Notes: a model not told the origin generated them from the letters alone. A stretch of 7,878 nucleotides of DNA from Pseudomonadota bacterium (GCA_023426225.1 JAFABD010000138.1:1-7878); one strand, 5' to 3'; counted from the first letter of the stretch, positions 1 to 6,865 are shown. Numbers and translations: made by a program.

Positions 1-1
1 G

Positions 2-892
2 CCCGACCCGGCGGGGCGGGACGCCGCGCGCCGGCCTCGCGCCGCCGCCGATCGTTGCGGGGGTGCCATTGCCGCCTGGACCGGAGGGTCGATCGACATC
101 AGCACGCGCGACGCGGCCAGCGGCCGCTCGCGGATCACCGCCACGACTGCGGGCGTGAGCGGCGGCATCGACGCGCGCGTCGCCCGGGGCATCACGCTCG
201 GCATCGGCGGCGGCTTCGGCCATGACGGCAGCCGGATCGCGGGCGGCAAGGGGCATGTCGCCGGCGATGCGACGACGATCGCGCTCTATGGCAGCGTCAC
301 GCCGGTGTCCGGGCTGTTCGTCGACGCGATGATCGCGCACGGCTGGCTCGATTTCGACGTCCGCCGTCTCGATGCGACCACCGGCCTCACCGCGACGAGC
401 CGCCGCGACGGCAGCTTCACCACCGGCGCCTTGTCCGCGGGGGTCGAGCGCGTCGCCGGGCCGCTGCTGTGGTCGCTCTACGGGCGGGCGGAATATATGA
501 GCGGCACGCTCGCCGCCTATCGCGAGCACGGCGCCGGCATCTACGATCTGCGCGACGATCGTCGCGATATCCGCTCCACCACCGGCGTGCTCGGCTTCCG
601 CACCACCTATCGCCGGCCGCTGTCGATCGGTCTGCTGTCCGCCACGCTGCGCGGCGAATGGCAGCACGAGTTCAACGGCGATGCCGGCCAGGGCGTCGAT
701 TATGCCGATGTTGCCGGCCTCTCGGCCTACAGCCTGCGCGAGCAGGGCTGGTCGCGCGACCAGTTCGCGCTCTCGCCGGCGCTCGAACTCCGGCTGCCCT
801 CGGACTGGGCGTTCGCGCTCAACCTGGGGCTGCGCGGCGCCAGCGGCGAGCGCGCCGCATCGGCGGGGGCTCAGGTGCGCAAGGGCTTCTGA
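2..892 (+). CDS. Autotransporter (type V secretion) beta-barrel domain, C-terminal part of a larger protein
   Basis: The reading frame is open from the first bases of the window, so the gene starts upstream; the GTG at 155 is internal to the domain, not a credible start. About 296 residues are visible. After an Arg/Ala/Pro-rich linker (about 22 residues) comes AWTGGSIDISTRD and then SGRSRITATTAGVSGGIDAR, the usual opening strands of Pfam-type autotransporter barrels. Alternating-hydrophobic, Gly/aromatic-rich strands follow, such as ITLGIGGGFGHD, LWSLYGRAEYMSG and LRGEWQHEF. The chain ends in AGAQVRKGF; a terminal Phe is the C-terminal signature that the BAM complex recognises for outer-membrane insertion. 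Family knowledge: the barrel anchors and exports an N-terminal passenger, which is outside this window, so the passenger's function is unknown. The domain appears full length (about 270 residues). A strong hairpin begins 31 nt after the stop. I am sure of the barrel class, not of the whole protein. Confidence 0.87.
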   Translation, partial: PDPAGRDAARRPRAAADRCGGAIAAWTGGSIDISTRDAASGRSRITATTAGVSGGIDARVARGITLGIGGGFGHDGSRIAGGKGHVAGDATTIALYGSVTPVSGLFVDAMIAHGWLDFDVRRLDATTGLTATSRRDGSFTTGALSAGVERVAGPLLWSLYGRAEYMSGTLAAYREHGAGIYDLRDDRRDIRSTTGVLGFRTTYRRPLSIGLLSATLRGEWQHEFNGDAGQGVDYADVAGLSAYSLREQGWSRDQFALSPALELRLPSDWAFALNLGLRGASGERAASAGAQVRKGF

Positions 893-1192
893 GGCCCGCC
901 GACCCCCGGCCACGATCTCCGGTCGCCACGGGGCGGCGCTGCATCAAGCATGCGGCGCCGTCCCGTGGCGCGTCCGTGCGCATCGCGCATCAGCATGACG
1001 ATGCCGGCGCCGCGTGAGCGCGGGGCGGATTCGCCGAATCCCGGGGAAGGCGCGCGATGCGGGCCGCCGGTCATGCGACGGTGAAACAGCGACGGTGCGG
1101 AAGAAGGCGAGGGGGGGCGATTCTCGCCCGGCCTCTTCAGGCTGCTGGAAACGCCAGGTTGCTCGAAAACGAGCGCGCATTTTTCGGAAAGC
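893..1192. other. Gene-free spacer between convergent autotransporter and tRNA-Gln genes
   Basis: I find no gene here; the open frames are reading-frame shadows of GC-rich DNA. Besides the long hairpin at 924-970 it holds several smaller palindromes. GGATTC-GCC-GAATCC lies at 1027-1041. GGGCGA-TTC-TCGCCC lies at 1115-1129. GCTCG-AAAA-CGAGC lies at 1161-1174 and is followed on the plus strand by TTTTT at 1180-1184. The last of these also lies 18 nt beyond the 3' end of the minus-strand tRNA (TTTT loop on that strand) and could help end its transcript, although no T-run follows in that direction. A 9-bp direct repeat, GCGACGGTG, occurs at 1075 and 1089. Confidence 0.6.
924..970 (+). terminator. 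Long terminator-like hairpin after the autotransporter gene
   Basis: Bases 924-944 pair with 950-970 along the full 21 bp, with two G-U wobbles (933:961 and 940:954) and no mismatch. The loop is the 5-nt CAAGC. The stem is almost entirely G-C and begins 31 nt after the autotransporter stop codon. No U-tract follows, so it is not a textbook intrinsic terminator. In high-GC bacteria such stems commonly act as terminators or protect the 3' end of an mRNA from exonucleases. It lies between convergent genes and reads equally well on both strands, so it could also stop transcription coming from the tRNA side. Confidence 0.6.
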
Positions 1193-1266
1193 TGGATGCC
1201 CCGTGAGGATTCGAACCTCAATTGACGGAGTCAGAGTCCGTAGTCTTACCTTTAGACGACGGGGCA
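1193..1266 (-). tRNA. tRNA-Gln, anticodon CTG
   Basis: The minus strand folds into a complete cloverleaf. The acceptor stem TGCCCCG (1260-1266) pairs with CGGGGCA (1197-1203). The D arm is GTCT-AAAGGTA-AGAC. The anticodon arm is ACGGA-CTCTGAC-TCCGT, with anticodon CTG at 1232-1234 (plus strand cag), reading the Gln codon CAG. A 4-nt variable loop follows, then the T arm TGAGG-TTCGAAT-CCTCA. The body is 71 nt and CCA is encoded at 1193-1195. The discriminator base at 1196 is U, where E. coli tRNA-Gln has G. Most alphaproteobacteria charge this tRNA through Glu-tRNA(Gln) and the GatCAB amidotransferase (family knowledge). The gene stands alone, divergent from the phosphatase gene, with its own promoter. 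Confidence 0.97.
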
Positions 1267-1278
1267 TCGGAGGCGCGC

Positions 1279-1307
1279 CAGATAGGCGGCCCGGTCGGGT
1301 CTGTCAA
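1279..1307 (-). promoter_or_regulatory. Predicted housekeeping promoter of tRNA-Gln
   Basis: On the minus strand a perfect -35 hexamer TTGACA (1302-1307) is followed after 17 bp by TATCTG (1279-1284) as the -10. The -10 matches TATAAT only in its first three bases, but with preceding GCC it resembles the GC-tolerant -10 elements of alphaproteobacteria. Transcription would start about 6-8 bases before the tRNA 5' end at 1266, a normal leader for a tRNA. The perfect -35, exact spacing and position support the call; the weak -10 lowers confidence. Confidence 0.7.
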
Positions 1308-1438
1308 CGGGGGATTTGATGCCTGTGCCTTGCCCTGTCGGCGGGGCTGCGCTAGCCTCGCGACCAAGCACCGGGCGAAGGCGTTCAAACCTTTGTGGCG
1401 GATATAGATAGAACAATCGAATCGAGTGAGTTGTAGTG

Positions 1439-2494
1439 ATGGGGGATGGCTCCGCCAGAATGCCCCGCGGGCGGAACAACGGCGCTTCCCGCCCCGTTCC
1501 CAGACCGCCCCAGGCACGCCAGCCGCAGACGCGCTGGCCCGAGGCGCGGCATTATGCCGCGCTCGATCTCGGCACCAACAATTGTCGCCTGCTCATCGCG
1601 CGGCCCCAGGGGAGCGGCTTTGCCGTCATCGACGCCTTTTCGCGCATCGTCCGGCTGGGAGAGGGGCTCGCCACCACCGGCCGCCTGTCCGATGCCGCGA
1701 TCGAACGCACGATCGCCGCGCTGCGCGTCTGCGCCGACAAGCTCAGGCGCCGCCATGTCGCGCTCGCCCGCTCGGTCGCGACCGAGGCGTGCCGACAGGC
1801 GGCGAACGGGCCGGAGTTCATCCAGCGCGTCTATCGCGAAACCGGCATCGCGCTCGACATCATCAGCGCCGAGGAGGAGGCGCGGCTGGCGGTGCTCGGC
1901 TGCCACGCGCTGCTCGAACCCGGCGACGGCCCGGCGCTCGTGTTCGACATCGGCGGCGGCTCGACCGAGCTGGTCCTGATCGATTCGCGGTCGCCGGTGC
2001 CACGCGTGCTCGACTGGCACAGCGCGCCCTGGGGCGTGGTGTCGCTTACCGAGGCGGTGGGGCTCGCCGACGGCGCCGAACGCGGCGCGGCGATCTATGC
2101 CGAAATGCGCGCGCGCGTCGCCGCCAGCTTCGCACCCTTTGCCGCGCGGCTGCGGCCGCCGCGGGGAACGCCGCGGCTGCTCGGCACCAGCGGCACCGTC
2201 ACCACGCTTGCCAGCGTCCATCTCGGCCTGCCGGCCTATGACCGTTCGGCGATCGACGGCCTCATCATTCCCACCGCCGCCATGCGCGCAGTCAGCCAGC
2301 GGCTGTCCGGGCTCAGCATGGCCGAACGCAGCCAGGTGCCCTGTATCGGTTCGGAACGCGCCGATCTGGTGGTGGCGGGCTGCGCAATTCTGGAGACGAT
2401 CTTGGATCTTTGGCCCGCCGAACGGCTCGGCATCGCCGACCGCGGTATTCGTGAAGGCATTTTGCGCCGCCTCATCAGTGGGAACACGCTGTGA
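1439..2494 (+). CDS. Ppx/GppA-family phosphatase (exopolyphosphatase / guanosine pentaphosphate phosphohydrolase)
   Basis: A cytoplasmic enzyme of the ASKHA (actin/Hsp70/sugar kinase) fold. Family members release terminal phosphate from polyphosphate and/or convert pppGpp to ppGpp; sequence alone does not decide which. With ATG 1439 as start it has 351 residues, near the usual size of the short alphaproteobacterial form; the longer E. coli Ppx and GppA carry an extra C-terminal domain. Visible motifs: phosphate-1 loop ALDLGTNNCR (41-50), ATEACR (114-119), EEEAR (145-149, where the catalytic Glu is expected), phosphate-2 loop FDIGGGSTE (169-177), GTSGTVTTLA (249-258), ERADLVVAGCAI (306-317) and DRGIREGIL (334-342). 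Residues before about 38 are a Pro/Arg-rich, probably disordered tail. GTG 1436 and ATG 1460 are alternative starts; no Shine-Dalgarno clearly decides. No clear promoter is seen; an AT-richer patch lies at 1400-1430. It overlaps rlmE by 4 nt, so the two are probably co-transcribed. Confidence 0.92.
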   Translation: MGDGSARMPRGRNNGASRPVPRPPQARQPQTRWPEARHYAALDLGTNNCRLLIARPQGSGFAVIDAFSRIVRLGEGLATTGRLSDAAIERTIAALRVCADKLRRRHVALARSVATEACRQAANGPEFIQRVYRETGIALDIISAEEEARLAVLGCHALLEPGDGPALVFDIGGGSTELVLIDSRSPVPRVLDWHSAPWGVVSLTEAVGLADGAERGAAIYAEMRARVAASFAPFAARLRPPRGTPRLLGTSGTVTTLASVHLGLPAYDRSAIDGLIIPTAAMRAVSQRLSGLSMAERSQVPCIGSERADLVVAGCAILETILDLWPAERLGIADRGIREGILRRLISGNTL

Positions 2495-3189
2495 GCCGCG
2501 GCGGCGGGGGCGGCCATGTCCGCGTGCGGACCGCGCGCGGGCGCACCGCACAATCGACGCGCTGGCTCGAACGCCAGCTCAACGACCCCTATGTGCGTCG
2601 CGCCAAGGCCGAGGGCTATCGCAGCCGCGCGGCGTACAAGCTGATCGAGCTTGACGAGAAGTTCGGCTTCCTACGCGGCAAGAAGCGCATCGTCGATCTG
2701 GGCATCGCGCCCGGCGGCTGGACGCAGGTGGTCCGGCGGCGGCTGCCGCAGGCGGCGGTGGTGGGCATCGACCTGCTGCCCGTCGATCCGATCGAGGGTG
2801 CGGTGATCCTCCAGATGGATTTCATGGACGATGCCGCGCCCGACCGGCTGATCGAATCGCTCGGCGGCGCGCCCGACCTGATCGTGTCGGACATGGCGGC
2901 GAACACGGTCGGCCATCCGCAGACCGATGCGCTGCGCACGATGGCGCTGGTCGAAACCGCGCTCGATTTCGCGGTGCGCACGCTCGTTCCCGGCGGCGAT
3001 TTCGTCGCCAAGGTGTTCGCGGGCGGTGCCGATTCGACGCTGGTCGCCGAAATGAAGCGCAACTTCGCGACGGTGAAGCATGCCAAGCCGCCCGCCAGCC
3101 GCAAGGGCTCGGTCGAATGGTATGTCGTGGCACAGGGGTTCAAAGGCCGCGCCGAACCGTCGCCGGACGTGCCGGGCGAAACCGGCTGA
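2491..3189 (+). CDS. rlmE: 23S rRNA (uridine-2552-2'-O)-methyltransferase RlmE (FtsJ/RrmJ)
   Basis: A SAM-dependent enzyme that 2'-O-methylates U2552 in the A-loop of 23S rRNA, a late step in 50S assembly (family knowledge). The protein has 232 residues; the first 20 or so are a Gly/Arg-rich tail, typical of alphaproteobacterial versions and likely RNA-contacting. The RrmJ fold starts at about 25. The K-D-K-E catalytic tetrad is recognisable as K50 (AAYKLIELDEKF), D134 (LIVSDMAAN), K174 (GGDFVAKVF) and E209 (GSVEWYVV). SAM motif I is VDLGIAPGGWTQV (68-80), and the acidic residue after the second strand lies in VVGIDLLPVD (90-99). The start is the GTG at 2491, inside the stop region of the phosphatase gene (GTGA overlap), with only a weak GGGA upstream; this suggests translational coupling. 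The pairing of a Ppx/GppA gene with rlmE recurs in alphaproteobacteria. Confidence 0.95.
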   Translation: MSRGGGGGHVRVRTARGRTAQSTRWLERQLNDPYVRRAKAEGYRSRAAYKLIELDEKFGFLRGKKRIVDLGIAPGGWTQVVRRRLPQAAVVGIDLLPVDPIEGAVILQMDFMDDAAPDRLIESLGGAPDLIVSDMAANTVGHPQTDALRTMALVETALDFAVRTLVPGGDFVAKVFAGGADSTLVAEMKRNFATVKHAKPPASRKGSVEWYVVAQGFKGRAEPSPDVPGETG

Positions 3190-3355
3190 TCCTGTCCCAC
3201 CCGCAGCCAAGCGGGGGGTTGATCCGGGGCTTGCGCAGCCGGTACGGGCAGGGCGAACGCCGCGCCATCACGGCGGGCCGGGGCATGGCCGCAACCGCGC
3301 CGCGCCGGCGGGCCATCATCGTTTCCCGCGCGGGGCCGGGAAGGACGGAGGAACA
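3190..3355 (+). other. GC-rich leader between rlmE and pheS
   Basis: This 166-nt gap separates the two gene pairs. CCCGC-AGCCAA-GCGGG (3200-3215) could form a short hairpin just after the rlmE stop. Further GC palindromes occur around 3260-3340, for example CGCCG/CGGCG near the CGCCATCACGG stretch. I see no convincing -35/-10 pair, so pheST may be read through from rlmE or use a non-consensus promoter. A short frame with ATG at 3285 ends at 3359 overlapping the pheS start, but it contains no Phe codon and has no good ribosome-binding site. The whole leader offers TTT/TTC at only one place (about 3321-3325), so a PheM-like attenuator peptide rich in Phe is not present. Confidence 0.5.
3347..3351 (+). 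promoter_or_regulatory. Ribosome-binding site that fixes the pheS GTG start
   Basis: GGAGG at 3347-3351 lies 4 nt before GTG 3356. The frame upstream is open back to 3080 but overlaps rlmE and encodes a non-conserved Arg/Pro-rich stretch. The strong Shine-Dalgarno and the immediate onset of PheS-like sequence together decide for GTG 3356. Confidence 0.8.
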
Positions 3356-4447
3356 GTGAGTAGCGATCTCGATCAACTGCGCAGCGATCTTCTCGCCGCG
3401 ATCGACGCCGCCGGGGCGCTCGACGCGCTCGAGGCGGTGCGCGTCCAGGCGCTCGGCAAGCAGGGGGCGATCACCGGCCTGCTCAAGACGCTGGGCGGCA
3501 TGAGCGCCGACGAGCGCCAGGTGCAGGGGCCGCGCATCCACGGGCTGCGCGAGGCGGTGACCGAGGCGCTGGCCGCGCGCAAGGCGGCGCTCGAACAGGC
3601 CGCGCTCGACGCGCGCCTCGCCAGCGAGACGCTCGACATGACGCTGCCGGTCGACGGCGTCGCGCCCGGCTCGGTTCACCCCGTTTCCCAGGTGATGGAC
3701 GAGCTGGCCGAGATCTTCGTCGATCTGGGCTTCACCGTCGCCTCCGGCCCCGAGGTCGAGGACGACTGGCACAATTTCACCGCGCTCAACATTCCGGAGA
3801 CGCATCCGGCGCGCGCGATGCACGACACCTTTTATATCGCCGGCGAGCATGAGCGCCCGATGGTGCTGCGCACGCATACCTCGCCGGTGCAGATCCGCAC
3901 GATGACGAGCCAGAAGCCGCCGATCCGCATCATCGCGCCGGGCCGCGTCTATCGTTCGGATTCGGACGCGACGCACACGCCGATGTTCCACCAGATCGAA
4001 GGTCTGGTGATCGACAAGGGCATCACGCTCGGCCACCTGAAATGGACGCTGGAGACCTTCCTCAAGGCGTTCTTCGAGCGCGACGATATCGTGCTGCGCC
4101 TGCGCCCCAGCTATTTCCCCTTCACCGAGCCTTCGGCCGAAGTCGATGTCGGCTTCACCTGGAAGGACGGCAAGCGCGTGATCGGCGGCAGCGGCGACGC
4201 GCCCGGCGGCGGCTGGATGGAAGTGCTGGGCAGCGGCATGGTGCACCGGCGGGTGATCGAGGCCTGCGGGCTCGATCCCGAGGAATGGCAGGGCTTCGCC
4301 TTCGGCACCGGCGTCGACCGGCTGGCGATGCTCAAATATGGGATGGACGACTTGCGCGCCTTCTTCGACGGCGATCTGCGCTGGCTCAGGCATTACGGCT
4401 TCTCGGCGCTCGACGTACCCACGCTGAGCGGGGGAGTTGGCGCATGA
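3356..4447 (+). CDS. pheS: Phenylalanine--tRNA ligase alpha subunit
   Basis: Catalytic subunit of the cytoplasmic (alpha-beta)2 phenylalanyl-tRNA synthetase, a class II enzyme that activates Phe with ATP and transfers it to tRNA-Phe. At 363 residues it is a usual bacterial length. Residues 1-90 form the N-terminal helical coiled coil that binds tRNA. The catalytic core begins near 104, with the HPVSQVMDELAEIFVDLGF segment as motif 1. Motif 2 is GRVYRSDSDATHTPMFHQIEGL (196-217; key residues R200, H212, E215). The Phe-pocket segment is FPFTEPSAEVDV (254-265). Motif 3 is GFAFGTGVDRLAM (313-325), with the ATP-binding Arg at 322 and the small pocket residue Ala at 315, equivalent to Ala294 of the E. 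coli enzyme. It overlaps pheT by 4 nt (ATGA), consistent with equimolar, coupled synthesis of the two subunits. No missing or altered key residue is seen. Confidence 0.98.
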   Translation: MSSDLDQLRSDLLAAIDAAGALDALEAVRVQALGKQGAITGLLKTLGGMSADERQVQGPRIHGLREAVTEALAARKAALEQAALDARLASETLDMTLPVDGVAPGSVHPVSQVMDELAEIFVDLGFTVASGPEVEDDWHNFTALNIPETHPARAMHDTFYIAGEHERPMVLRTHTSPVQIRTMTSQKPPIRIIAPGRVYRSDSDATHTPMFHQIEGLVIDKGITLGHLKWTLETFLKAFFERDDIVLRLRPSYFPFTEPSAEVDVGFTWKDGKRVIGGSGDAPGGGWMEVLGSGMVHRRVIEACGLDPEEWQGFAFGTGVDRLAMLKYGMDDLRAFFDGDLRWLRHYGFSALDVPTLSGGVGA

Positions 4448-6822
4448 AGTTCACCCTCTCTTGGCTCAAGGAGCATCTGGACACCCAGGCGTCGCTCACC
4501 GAGATCCTCGAGGCGCTGACGCATGTCGGCCTCGAGGTTGAAGGCGTCGAGAACCCCGCCGAACGGCTGAAGGGCTTCCGCGTCGCCCGCGTGCTCACCG
4601 CCGAGCGTCACCCGCAGGCGGACAAGCTGCAGGTGCTCAGCGTCGATTTCGGCGAGGGGCCGTTGCAGGTCGTCTGCGGCGCGCCGAACGCGCGTGCCGG
4701 GCTGGTCGGCGTGCTGGGGCTTCCCGGCGCGGTGGTGCCGGCCAACGGCATGACGCTCAAGGTCGCGGCGGTGCGCGGCATCGAATCGAACGGCATGATG
4801 TGCTCGACCCGCGAGCTGGAGCTCGGCGAGGACCATGACGGCATCATCGAGCTGCCCGAGGACGCGCCGGTCGGCACCGCCTTCGCGGACTATGCGGGGC
4901 TCGACGATCCGGTGATCGACGTGTCGATCACGCCCAACCGCCAGGACTGCATGGGCGTGCGCGGCATTGCGCGGGATCTCGCCGCGGCGGGCCTCGGCAC
5001 GCTCAAGCCGCTCGACGCGGTGGTGGCCGGCCTTCCCGTCCTCAACCCGCAGGGCGCGGGCCCGGACGTGCGCACCGAGGATGCGGCCGGCTGCCCGGCC
5101 TTTTACGGCCAGATCGTGCGCGGCGTGAAGAACGGCCCCTCGCCGGACTGGCTCCAGCAGCGCCTCAAGGCAGTGGGGCAGAAGCCCATCTCGGCGCTGG
5201 TCGACATCACCAACTTCGTGATGTTCGGGCTCGGCCGCCCGCTCCACGTCTACGACATGGCGAAGCTCTCGGGCGGGCTGGTCGCGCGCAAGGCGAAGGA
5301 CGGCGAGACCGTGCTCGCGCTGAACGGCAAGACCTACAGCCTCACCGACTCGATGACCGTGATCGCCGACGATACGGCGGTGCACGACATCGGCGGCATC
5401 ATGGGCGGCGAGCATTCGGGCTGTTCGGACGACACCACCGACGTGCTGATCGAATGCGCCTATTTCGATCCCGAGCATATCGCCCGCACCGGCCAGAAGC
5501 TGCTGCTGACCAGCGATGCGCGCACCCGCTTCGAGCGTGGCGTCGATCCAGAATTCCTCGACGAGGGGCTTGCGATCGCCACCCGGCTGGTGCTGGCGCT
5601 GTGCGGCGGCACGCCGAGCGAAGTCACCCGCAGCGGCACCCCGCCCAGGGTCGGCGCGGTCGTCGGCTATGATCCGGCGCTAGCGGAGACGCTCGGCGGC
5701 CTCGCCGTCGCGGCGGACCGTCAGCGTGCGATCCTCGAAGGGCTCGGCTTCGCGGTCGACGCCGACTGGAACGTCACCGCGCCGAGCTGGCGCCGCGACG
5801 TCGACGGCTCGGCCGACATCGTCGAGGAAGTGATCCGCATCGCCGGCATCGACAACGTGCCGTCGGTCCCGCTGCCGCGCACCCCCGGTGTCGCGACGCC
5901 CACCGCCACGCCCGAGCAGAAGCTCGAGCGCCGTATGCGCCGCACCGCCGCCGCGCGCGGGCTGAACGAAGCGATCACCTGGAGCTTCCTCCCCGAAGCC
6001 CAGGCGGCGGTGTTCGGCGGCGGCGCCTGGACGCTCGCCAATCCGATCAGCGAGGACATGAAGGTCATGCGCCCCTCGCTGCTGCCCGGACTGCTGGCCG
6101 CGGCGGAGCGCAACCTCAAGCGCGGCGCCACCAGCGTCCGCCTGTTCGAGGTCGGTCGTCGCTATCTGGCGGACAAGGAGCGGCTGACGCTCGGCGTCGT
6201 GCTCGCGGGCTTCAAGGCCCCGCGCGGCTGGCAGGCCGGCAAGGCCCAGCCCTTCACCGCGTTCGACGCCAAGGCCGAGGCGCTGGCGCTGCTCGAGGCC
6301 GCGGGCGCCCCGGTCGCCAATCTCCAGGTGATGGGCGAGGCGGGCGCCGCCTATCATCCCGGCCAGTCGGCGACGCTGCGCCTCGGGCCGAAGAACGTCC
6401 TTGCCGGCTTCGGCATGGTCCACCCCTCGGTGCTCAAGGCGTTCGACCTCGACGGCGCGGTCGCGGCGGTGGAGCTCTATCTCGACGCGCTGCCCGCGAA
6501 GAAGGCGACCGGCTTCACCCGCCCCGCCTTCACCCCCCCGGCGCTGCAGGCGGTGACGCGCGACTTCGCGTTCCTCGTCCCCGCCGCGTTGCCGGCGGGC
6601 GACCTGGTGCGCATCGTCAAGGGCGCGGACAAGGGCGCGATCGTCGATGCCCGGCTGTTCGACGTCTTCACCGGCGCGGGCGTGCCCGAGGGGCAGAAGA
6701 GCCTCGCGGTCGAAGTCACGCTGCAGCCGGGTGAAAAAAGCTTCACCGACGCCGATCTCAAGGCCGTCGCCGACAAGGTCGTCGCCGCCGCCGCCAAGCT
6801 CGGCGCCACGCTGCGCGGCTGA
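4444..6822 (+). CDS. pheT: Phenylalanine--tRNA ligase beta subunit
   Basis: Partner of PheS; it holds the tRNA-recognition and Tyr-Phe proofreading domains. The 792 residues match the full-length bacterial form. Domains in order: N-terminal B1 segment (MKFTLSWLKEHLD); EMAP-like OB-fold tRNA-binding domain, about 45-150 (HPQADKLQVL, VCGAPN, SNGMMCS); B3/B4 editing domain, about 217-345 (CPAFYGQIVRGV, LVDITNFVM, HDIGGIMGG), with RFERGVDP just after; B5 DNA-binding-like fold, about 393-465 (WRRDVDGSADIVEEVIRI at its end); catalytic-like core, about 475-690; and FDX-ACB anticodon-binding domain, about 693-792 (RDFAFLVP, LFDVFTG, GQKSLAVEVTLQP, FTDADL). The ATG start has GGAG at 4433-4436 with 7-nt spacing. 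The frame is open upstream to 4042 but there overlaps pheS in another frame, so the longer version is rejected. A strong hairpin starts 10 nt after the stop. Confidence 0.98.
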   Translation: MKFTLSWLKEHLDTQASLTEILEALTHVGLEVEGVENPAERLKGFRVARVLTAERHPQADKLQVLSVDFGEGPLQVVCGAPNARAGLVGVLGLPGAVVPANGMTLKVAAVRGIESNGMMCSTRELELGEDHDGIIELPEDAPVGTAFADYAGLDDPVIDVSITPNRQDCMGVRGIARDLAAAGLGTLKPLDAVVAGLPVLNPQGAGPDVRTEDAAGCPAFYGQIVRGVKNGPSPDWLQQRLKAVGQKPISALVDITNFVMFGLGRPLHVYDMAKLSGGLVARKAKDGETVLALNGKTYSLTDSMTVIADDTAVHDIGGIMGGEHSGCSDDTTDVLIECAYFDPEHIARTGQKLLLTSDARTRFERGVDPEFLDEGLAIATRLVLALCGGTPSEVTRSGTPPRVGAVVGYDPALAETLGGLAVAADRQRAILEGLGFAVDADWNVTAPSWRRDVDGSADIVEEVIRIAGIDNVPSVPLPRTPGVATPTATPEQKLERRMRRTAAARGLNEAITWSFLPEAQAAVFGGGAWTLANPISEDMKVMRPSLLPGLLAAAERNLKRGATSVRLFEVGRRYLADKERLTLGVVLAGFKAPRGWQAGKAQPFTAFDAKAEALALLEAAGAPVANLQVMGEAGAAYHPGQSATLRLGPKNVLAGFGMVHPSVLKAFDLDGAVAAVELYLDALPAKKATGFTRPAFTPPALQAVTRDFAFLVPAALPAGDLVRIVKGADKGAIVDARLFDVFTGAGVPEGQKSLAVEVTLQPGEKSFTDADLKAVADKVVAAAAKLGATLRG

Positions 6823-6831
6823 GGCGTTCCG

Positions 6832-6865
6832 CGCACCGTCGTCCCGCTTCGGGGGCGGCGGTGCG
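6832..6865 (+). terminator. Terminator-like hairpin after pheT
   Basis: Bases 6832-6845 pair with 6852-6865 over 14 bp without mismatch, including two G-U wobbles (6839:6858 and 6842:6855). The loop is GCTTCG, which contains the stable TTCG sequence. It begins 10 nt after the pheT stop and 39 nt before the next start codon. No U-tract follows. It probably ends or attenuates the pheST transcript, or protects its 3' end, separating it from the downstream dehydrogenase gene. Confidence 0.55.

Noticed and set aside
469..1017. Second plus-strand frame overlapping the autotransporter barrel
   Set aside because: Arg-rich and featureless, and it runs through the 924-970 hairpin; it is a shadow of the barrel gene.
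1075..1097. Direct repeat GCGACGGTG at 1075 and 1089
   Set aside because: Only two 9-bp copies in GC-rich spacer, with no further copies or associated structure; most likely chance.
1193..1266. tRNA-Gln gene as an attachment site for an integrated element
   Set aside because: No integrase, no duplicated tRNA 3' end and no atypical composition were seen on either side; the neighbours are core genes.
1385..2551. A 388-codon minus-strand frame opposite the Ppx/GppA gene
   Set aside because: It is the same GC-driven shadow: Arg/Ala/His/Gly-rich with no motif, while the plus strand carries all Ppx/GppA motifs.
3080..3355. Upstream extension of the pheS frame
   Set aside because: It overlaps rlmE, encodes an Arg/Pro-rich sequence unlike any PheS N-terminus, and GTG 3356 has a strong GGAGG at the right distance.
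3285..3359. A 24-codon frame that could be a leader peptide for pheS
   Set aside because: It has no Phe codons, no good ribosome-binding site and an Arg-rich product; nothing supports attenuation control by it.
3140..4393. A 417-codon minus-strand frame opposite pheS
   Set aside because: No conserved motif and a shadow-like composition; pheS on the plus strand is unambiguous.
4042..4443. Upstream extension of the pheT frame, making a 926-residue protein
   Set aside because: The extra part lies inside pheS in another frame and is Arg-rich shadow sequence. MKFTLSWLKEHLD from ATG 4444 is the standard PheT N-terminus.
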